From positions 1-64,000 of the forward strand of contig CABSIM010000002.1 of assembly GCA_902477765.1 (NCBI GenBank): a stretch of 64,000 nucleotides of DNA. Direction: 5' to 3'. How positions within the stretch are numbered: the stretch's first letter is position 1; each line of letters starts with the position of its first letter. This stretch comes from an uncultured Clostridiaceae bacterium. GTDB taxonomy: Bacteria > Bacillota > Clostridia > Lachnospirales > Lachnospiraceae. The translations under genes and the position numbers were made by a program. The notes under the pieces were generated by a model. It saw nothing but the letters and a program-made list of their open reading frames with translations. It was not told the DNA's origin and did no database searches. Shown here piece after piece: positions 58,792 to 64,000 of this stretch.

Positions 58792-60051
58792 ATGGCAGGG
58801 GCATATTCAGTCACACAGGTCAATTCTTATATCAGGAACATGTTTTCCCAGGACTTCCTTCTTCGCCGGATTGCGGTGAAGGGGGAAGTTTCCAACTGCA
58901 AGTATCACAGTTCGGGGCACATTTATTTTACCCTGAAAGACGCAGGCGGCACATTGTCGGCGGTGATGTTTGCCGGCCAGAGAAGAGGCCTGAAGTTCCG
59001 CCTGGAAGAGGGACAGCAGGTGATTGTCCGGGGAAGCGTGGATGTGTATGAGCGGGACGGGAAGTATCAGCTGTACGCGTCGGAGATCGAGCCGGACGGC
59101 CGCGGAGACCTGTTTGCCAGATTTGAAAGACTGCGCAATGAACTGGAAGAGATGGGGATGTTCGCTGCCGAATATAAACAGCCCATTCCGCGATATGCCC
59201 GTACCATCGGCATCGTCACGGCCCCTACGGGAGCTGCAGTCCGGGATATCATCAACATCAGCCGCAGGCGGAATCCATATGTGCAGCTGATCCTTTTTCC
59301 TGCTCTGGTGCAGGGAGAGGGAGCGGCGGACAGCATTGTCCGGGGCATCAGAACTCTGGATGCCACGGAGACAGATGTGATTATTGTGGGCCGGGGAGGC
59401 GGTTCCATTGAGGACCTGTGGGCTTTCAATGAAGAAAAGGTGGCCAGGGCCATTTTCGCCTGTCATACACCGGTGATTTCGGCCGTGGGACATGAGACGG
59501 ATGTGACCATTGCCGATTACGTGGCGGATCTGCGGGCACCGACCCCCTCTGCGGCTGCGGAACTGGCAGTATTCGATTTCAGGCGGTTTGAAGAAGATCT
59601 GGAAGGAAGAAAATGGAAACTGGACCGGGAAATGCGGTTCCGGACCGGAAAGCTGAGGGACCGTCTGAAGCAGGAGGAACTGCGGATCCGGCTCTGCCAT
59701 CCCAGACATCAGATCCGTGAAAAAAGACAGCGCCTGATGGATGCGGAAAGCAGGCTGAACCGGGGCATGGAGGATCTTCTGCAGGAAGACAGAAAACGGC
59801 TGGCAGTACTGAGCGAGCGGCTCTGGGGACTGTCACCGTTAAAACAGCTGAGCCGCGGATTCGGCTTCCTGACGGATGCAGGAGGAAAACGGCTGGAAAC
59901 GGTGGATGGCCTGAAGCCGGGAGATGAGATTACAGGCCGGATTTCCGACGGAAAATTTCTGGCTCAGATAAAAACTGTGGAAAAAATGCCGGCAGAACAG
60001 GAGAACGGTGGATATGAAGGAAAACGGAATGCAGGAAGAGACAAGGCCTGA
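58792..60051 (+). CDS. xseA: Exodeoxyribonuclease VII large subunit
   Basis: 419 residues. An N-terminal OB-fold domain (about 8-100: VTQVNSYIRNMFSQDFLLR) is followed by the catalytic domain with TAPTGAAVRDIINISRRRN, VGRGGGSIEDLWAFNEE, SAVGHETDVTIADYVADLRA and PTPSAAAELA. It degrades single-stranded DNA with XseB. The C-terminal half is coiled and charged. It overlaps xseB by 38 bases. Confidence 0.96.
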   Translation: MAGAYSVTQVNSYIRNMFSQDFLLRRIAVKGEVSNCKYHSSGHIYFTLKDAGGTLSAVMFAGQRRGLKFRLEEGQQVIVRGSVDVYERDGKYQLYASEIEPDGRGDLFARFERLRNELEEMGMFAAEYKQPIPRYARTIGIVTAPTGAAVRDIINISRRRNPYVQLILFPALVQGEGAADSIVRGIRTLDATETDVIIVGRGGGSIEDLWAFNEEKVARAIFACHTPVISAVGHETDVTIADYVADLRAPTPSAAAELAVFDFRRFEEDLEGRKWKLDREMRFRTGKLRDRLKQEELRIRLCHPRHQIREKRQRLMDAESRLNRGMEDLLQEDRKRLAVLSERLWGLSPLKQLSRGFGFLTDAGGKRLETVDGLKPGDEITGRISDGKFLAQIKTVEKMPAEQENGGYEGKRNAGRDKA

Positions 60052-60277
60052 AAACGGACCGGAGGCCATGAGTGTGGAAGAGGCCTTTGAAGCCCTGGAT
60101 GTTCTGATCGGGCGGCTGGAAAGCGGGGAAGGTTCTCTGGAGGATGCCTTTAAAAATTATGAAGAAGGAATAAAACTCATCAAAAGCTGCAACGATAAAA
60201 TCGACAGGATTGAAAAGCAGATCCTGATCTTGAGCGGAGAGCAGACGGAGGAAGAGGATGATGAAATCCGGTTTTGA
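60014..60277 (+). CDS. xseB: Exodeoxyribonuclease VII small subunit
   Basis: 87 residues from ATG 60014, 9 bases after AGGAGA; GTG 60008 is too close. The core is SVEEAFEALDVLIGRLESGE, then SLEDAFKNYEEGIKLI, a pair of helices that bind XseA. It overlaps xseA and ispA at its ends, so the three are tightly coupled. Confidence 0.94.
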   Translation: MKENGMQEETRPENGPEAMSVEEAFEALDVLIGRLESGEGSLEDAFKNYEEGIKLIKSCNDKIDRIEKQILILSGEQTEEEDDEIRF

Positions 60278-61154
60278 AAAACAGCTGGACCGTGCCGTAA
60301 AGGAAACAGAAGAGATCGTATATGCATATCTTCCGGCGGAGGAAGGTCCCCAGAAAACGATTTTTGAGGCCATGAACTACAGTGTGAAGGCCGGAGGAAA
60401 GAGACTGCGGCCCCTCCTTATGCGGGAAATGTACCGCCTTCTGGGCGGGGAAGGAGAAGAGATCGGGCCGTTTATGGCGGCCATTGAAATGATCCATACG
60501 TCCTCCCTGATCCATGATGATCTGCCATGCATGGACAATGATGAGATGCGGCGGGGAAAACCCACCACATGGAAGGTGTTCGGATATGACATGGCGGTGC
60601 TGGCAGGGGACGCTCTGATGATCTATGCCTTTGAAACGGCGGCAAAGGCATGGGAACTGGGCGGAAAACCGGACCGTGTGGTACGGGCCATGAAAATCCT
60701 GGCGGAAAAGACGGGAATTTACGGGATGATCGGCGGACAGACCGTGGATGTGGAACTGACAGGAAAAGAGATCCCCAAAGACCGCCTTGATTTCATTTAC
60801 CGGCTGAAAACAGGAGCTCTGCTGGAGGCATCCATGATGATCGGGGCAGTGCTGGCGGGAGCAGGGGAAGAACAGATCCATGCGGCGGAAAAGATCGCTG
60901 CAGATGTAGGTCTGGCATTTCAGATCCGGGACGATATTCTGGATGTGACGGGCAGCGAAGAAGTCCTGGGAAAACCGGTGTTAAGCGATGACAAGAACAG
61001 CAAGACCACTTATGTGACGCTGGAAGGCCTCGAAAAGGCAGCAGGAGATGTGGCTCTGCTGTCGGAACGGGCGGCTTCGGAGCTTTCGGGACTGCCGGGG
61101 GACCACAGGTTCCTGCAGGAGATTCTGGAAATGCTGGTGAGCCGGGAAAAATAG
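60258..61154 (+). CDS. ispA: Polyprenyl (farnesyl/geranyl) diphosphate synthase
   Basis: 298 residues. The first Asp-rich motif is in SLIHDDLPCMDNDEMRRGKP, and the second is FQIRDDILDVTG. KAGGKRLRPLL binds the diphosphate. It joins isopentenyl diphosphate units to allylic diphosphates, most likely to C15. It overlaps xseB by 20 bases and precedes dxs, which supplies the precursor pathway. Confidence 0.95.
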   Translation: MMKSGFEKQLDRAVKETEEIVYAYLPAEEGPQKTIFEAMNYSVKAGGKRLRPLLMREMYRLLGGEGEEIGPFMAAIEMIHTSSLIHDDLPCMDNDEMRRGKPTTWKVFGYDMAVLAGDALMIYAFETAAKAWELGGKPDRVVRAMKILAEKTGIYGMIGGQTVDVELTGKEIPKDRLDFIYRLKTGALLEASMMIGAVLAGAGEEQIHAAEKIAADVGLAFQIRDDILDVTGSEEVLGKPVLSDDKNSKTTYVTLEGLEKAAGDVALLSERAASELSGLPGDHRFLQEILEMLVSREK

Positions 61155-61209
61155 CGGGACGGAAACGGATCTCCGTCCTGCGGGGATAACGAAGGAGTAG
61201 AACAGGAAC

Positions 61210-63132
61210 ATGCTGCTGGAAACGATAGAACATTCATCGGATATCAAAAATCTCCGGGAAGAGGATTATCCTGTGCTGGCACAGGAGATCCGACAGTTCT
61301 TGATTGAAAAAATCAGCCATACCGGCGGGCATCTGGCTTCCAACCTGGGCGTGGTGGAACTGACCATGGCCCTGCATCTGGCCTTCAATCTGCCGGAAGA
61401 CAAAATCATCTGGGATGTGGGACATCAGGCATATACGCACAAACTGCTGAGCGGAAGGCGGGAGGGCTTTGACGATCTGCGCCAGTTCGGAGGCATGAGC
61501 GGATTCCCGAAAAGGAAGGAAAGCCCCTATGACGCCTTTGATACGGGACACAGCTCCACATCCATATCCGCAGGTCTGGGAATTGCCCAGGCCAGGGAAA
61601 TCCTGGGGGAGGACTACGCGGTGATTTCCGTCATCGGGGACGGAGCCCTGACCGGAGGCATGGCCTATGAGGCGCTGAACAATGCGGCGCAGCTGAAAAA
61701 GAATTTCATCATCGTCCTCAATGACAATGAAATGTCCATTTCCAAAAATGTCGGAGGCATGTCGAAATACCTCAGCAGTGTCAGAACGCGGGAAAGCTAT
61801 GCGGACCTGAAAAAAGGCGTGGACAGGGTTCTTTCTTCCATTCCGGTGGTGGGAAAAAGCATGGCCTACGGTCTGTATCTGGCCAAAAACGGCATCAAGC
61901 AGTTTCTGGTACCCGGAATGCTGTTTGAGGATATGGGGATCACCTATCTGGGGCCGGTGGACGGTCATAATGTCAGGGAAATGGTCCAGACGTTCCGTGA
62001 AGCCAGAAGAGTCCGCCATGCAGTGCTGGTGCATGTGATCACCACGAAAGGGAAAGGGTATGGACCGGCAGAAAAAAATCCGTCCAGATTCCACGGGGTT
62101 GAGCCCTTTGACATTGCCACCGGAAAGCCTCTGAAGGAAAAAGTCTATCCCAGCTATACGGATGTGTTTTCCAGAAAGATCTGCGAACTGGCGGAGAAGG
62201 ACCGGAAGATTGTGGCCCTGACGGCAGCCATGCCCGACGGCACCGGCCTTTCCAGGTTTGCGAAAAAATTTCCGGACCGCTTTTTCGATGTGGGCATCGC
62301 GGAAGCCCATGCGGTGACCTCTGCGGCAGGCATGGCTTCGGCCGGCCTAAAGCCTGTGGTGGCTGTCTATTCCTCTTTTCTTCAGAGAGGATATGATCAG
62401 GTGCTCCACGACGTCTGCATTCAGGATCTCCCGGTGCTGTTCTGCATTGACCGGGCAGGGCTTGTGGGCAGCGACGGGGAGACGCATCAGGGAATTTTTG
62501 ATATTTCTTTCCTGAGCCTGGTGCCGGGCATGAGCATTATGGCCCCCAAAAATCTGTGGGAGCTCCAGTCCATGCTGGAGTTCGGAGTCCGCTGGAACGG
62601 TCCCATGGCCATCCGGTACCCGAGAGGACAGGCCTACAGGGGACTCAGGGATTTTGAGGCACCCATCGAGTACGGGAAAGCGGAAATGCTGTATGAGGAA
62701 TCAGGAATTGCCCTGTTTGCCCTGGGCAGCATGGTGAGCACCGGCGAACATGTGAGAGAGAAGCTGAAAGCCAGAGGCTATGCCTGCAGCCTGGTGAACG
62801 CCAGGTTTGTGAAGCCTCTGGATACGGATATGCTGGACAGGCTCTGCAGCAGACACAGCCTGATTGTGACCATGGAAGAGAATGTGCTGCGGGGCGGCAT
62901 GGGCATGTGTGCCACCCGTTATATTCATGAACGGCATCCTCAGGTCCGGGTGATTCAGATTGCCCTTCCGGATGCCTATGTGGAGCATGGGAACGTATCT
63001 CTGTTAAGAGAAATGCTGGGCATTGACAGCGATTCCGTGATCAGAAAGATAGAAAAGGAATACCTGAATAAAGTACAGGTGACGGAAGATATACAGGAGC
63101 CGGAAAAACCGGCAAAGGAGCTGCAGAAATGA
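61210..63132 (+). CDS. dxs: 1-deoxy-D-xylulose-5-phosphate synthase
   Basis: 640 residues. It condenses pyruvate and glyceraldehyde 3-phosphate to start the MEP isoprenoid pathway and supplies thiamine and pyridoxal precursors. The thiamine diphosphate site is GDGALTGGMAYEALNNA (near 152-168). HSSTSISAGLGIA, DVGIAEAHAVTSAAGMA and CIDRAGLVGSDGETHQG are present. Its stop overlaps tlyA by 4 bases. Confidence 0.96.
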   Translation: MLLETIEHSSDIKNLREEDYPVLAQEIRQFLIEKISHTGGHLASNLGVVELTMALHLAFNLPEDKIIWDVGHQAYTHKLLSGRREGFDDLRQFGGMSGFPKRKESPYDAFDTGHSSTSISAGLGIAQAREILGEDYAVISVIGDGALTGGMAYEALNNAAQLKKNFIIVLNDNEMSISKNVGGMSKYLSSVRTRESYADLKKGVDRVLSSIPVVGKSMAYGLYLAKNGIKQFLVPGMLFEDMGITYLGPVDGHNVREMVQTFREARRVRHAVLVHVITTKGKGYGPAEKNPSRFHGVEPFDIATGKPLKEKVYPSYTDVFSRKICELAEKDRKIVALTAAMPDGTGLSRFAKKFPDRFFDVGIAEAHAVTSAAGMASAGLKPVVAVYSSFLQRGYDQVLHDVCIQDLPVLFCIDRAGLVGSDGETHQGIFDISFLSLVPGMSIMAPKNLWELQSMLEFGVRWNGPMAIRYPRGQAYRGLRDFEAPIEYGKAEMLYEESGIALFALGSMVSTGEHVREKLKARGYACSLVNARFVKPLDTDMLDRLCSRHSLIVTMEENVLRGGMGMCATRYIHERHPQVRVIQIALPDAYVEHGNVSLLREMLGIDSDSVIRKIEKEYLNKVQVTEDIQEPEKPAKELQK

Positions 63133-63935
63133 AGGAACGATTGGACGTGCTGCTGGTAAAGCGGAATCTGGCGGAATCCAGGGAAAAAGCCAAGGCGGTT
63201 ATTATGGCCGGTATCGTTTATGTGGACGGTCAGAAAGAAGACAAGGCCGGACAGACATTTGAAGAGACAGCGCAGATCGAGGTCCGCGGAAATACCCTGA
63301 AATATGTGAGCCGCGGAGGGCTGAAGCTGGAAAAGGCCATGGAATGCTTCGGCATCAGCCTGGACGGAAAAGTCTGCATGGATGTGGGAGCTTCCACCGG
63401 GGGCTTTACGGACTGCATGCTTCAGAACGGGGCAGTGAAGGTCTACTCTGTGGATGTGGGCCATGGCCAGCTGGCCTGGAAGCTGCGGAATGATGAACGG
63501 GTGGTCTGCATGGAAAAGACCAATATCCGTTACGTGACTCCGGAAGACATTCCGGATCCGGTGGGATTTGTGTCCATTGATGTGTCATTTATTTCTCTGA
63601 CGAAAGTGCTGGGACCGGTGAAGGCACTGATGGAGCCGGAGGGACAGGTGGTCTGTCTCATCAAACCTCAGTTTGAGGCCGGAAGAGAAAAAGTCGGGAA
63701 AAAAGGCGTGGTGCGGGATAAGGACGTACATCTGGAAGTGATCGGTCAGGTGGCCGCCTATGCGGGATCCATCGGCTTTGAGGCTCTGAATCTGGAATTT
63801 TCCCCCATCAAGGGACCGGAAGGCAATATTGAATACCTGCTCCGTCTGAGAAACTGTACCGACGGCAGCACCTTTGACAACAGCGCCATTGACGCAGGAC
63901 GGATTGTGGAGGAGGCCCACAGGGCATTGGACTGA
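63129..63935 (+). CDS. tlyA: TlyA-family rRNA 2-prime-O-methyltransferase
   Basis: 268 residues. An N-terminal S4 RNA-binding domain (1-60: LDVLLVKRNLAESREKAKA) is followed by an FtsJ-like methyltransferase domain with the SAM site MDVGASTGGFTDCMLQ. The catalytic region VSIDVSFISLTKVL and IKPQFEAGREKVGKKGVVRD complete it. TlyA methylates ribosomal RNA, though older annotations call it a hemolysin. It overlaps dxs by 4 bases and the next gene by 1. Confidence 0.93.
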   Translation: MKERLDVLLVKRNLAESREKAKAVIMAGIVYVDGQKEDKAGQTFEETAQIEVRGNTLKYVSRGGLKLEKAMECFGISLDGKVCMDVGASTGGFTDCMLQNGAVKVYSVDVGHGQLAWKLRNDERVVCMEKTNIRYVTPEDIPDPVGFVSIDVSFISLTKVLGPVKALMEPEGQVVCLIKPQFEAGREKVGKKGVVRDKDVHLEVIGQVAAYAGSIGFEALNLEFSPIKGPEGNIEYLLRLRNCTDGSTFDNSAIDAGRIVEEAHRALD

Positions 63936-64000
63936 TGCGGAATTTTTATATTGTTGCAAATACGGAAAAGGAACATGCGGAAAAAGTAAGCCGGGAGATT
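63935..64000 (+). CDS. nadK: N-terminal start of NAD kinase (partial)
   Basis: 22 codons from ATG 63935 to the window edge, reading MRNFYIVANTEKEHAEKV and on. The IVAN-x-x-K pattern and the position right after tlyA match clostridial NAD kinase, which usually is followed by argR and recN. Only the first strand and loop are visible, so the call rests largely on gene order. Confidence 0.75.
   Translation, partial: MRNFYIVANTEKEHAEKVSREI

Noticed and set aside
1..64000. CRISPR arrays, tRNA or rRNA genes, IS elements, prophage
   Set aside because: I looked for regular short repeats, cloverleaf-like ends, transposase frames and phage gene runs and saw none.

Overview
The window looks like a chromosomal segment of an anaerobic, spore-forming, butyrate-producing Firmicute, most likely a Lachnospiraceae member (Clostridium cluster XIVa). 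Three things support this. There is a complete spoIIIA operon (AA to AH). There is a thl-crt-hbd-bcd-etfB-etfA butyrate pathway with a butyryl-CoA:acetate CoA-transferase-type gene. The block asp23-like / nusB / xseA / xseB / ispA / dxs / tlyA / nadK has the order usual for clostridia. I saw no rRNA, tRNA, CRISPR array, IS element or prophage. Base composition and gene style look uniform, so this reads as mostly core chromosome with a few accessory operons.

Layout. 0-6.3 kb: a Thr/Ala/Pro-rich protein tail, a secreted aromatic-repeat cell-surface protein, a MoxR/DUF58/DUF4129 operon, a SagB-type oxidoreductase and a DUF441 remnant. 6.4-15.3 kb: transporters (BCCT, a CitMHS/ArsB-type permease, GltS) with a GlnK/GlnL-like two-component system beside gltS, an XRE regulator with a membrane partner, and a PLP aminotransferase. 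15.4-20.3 kb: gtrA, yfhO and argH. 20.3-30.5 kb: a LysR regulator, a zinc alcohol dehydrogenase, the CoA-transferase and the butyrate operon. 30.6-37.6 kb: an N-acyl-D-amino-acid deacylase, then a four-gene cyclic-di-GMP/phosphorelay operon (GGDEF, hybrid kinase, REC-HD-GYP, HPt). 37.7-43.8 kb: argG and, divergently, an operon of a second D-aminoacylase, azlC, azlD, a methenyl-THF cyclohydrolase and folD, followed by a small DMT-type transporter. 43.9-47.9 kb: comEA, an orphan response regulator, a GNAT acetyltransferase, a transglutaminase-like protein and rlmH. 48-51.8 kb: an M20 amidohydrolase/YfcC transporter operon with a divergent LysR gene. 51.9-64 kb: spoIIIA, then the housekeeping block, running off the window inside nadK.

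How the genes work together. Acetyl-CoA is condensed and reduced to butyryl-CoA by Thl, Hbd, Crt and the Bcd/EtfBA complex, and the CoA can be passed to acetate by the divergent CoA-transferase. GltS probably answers to the adjacent GlnK/GlnL-like pair. Three separate loci release amino acids from N-acyl conjugates, each next to a transporter or signalling genes. FolD has lost the residues used for the cyclohydrolase step and sits directly after a stand-alone cyclohydrolase, which looks like a division of labour.

Most notable observations: the split FolD/cyclohydrolase pair and its D-aminoacylase/AzlCD operon; a promoter that fires straight into an intrinsic terminator ahead of the cyclic-di-GMP operon; a terminator hairpin containing the ribosome-binding site of the next gene; and a spoIIIAA frame that runs 263 bases into spoIIIAB. 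I did not find a clearly new defence or mobile system. All calls come from reading sequence and translations; no database search was run.
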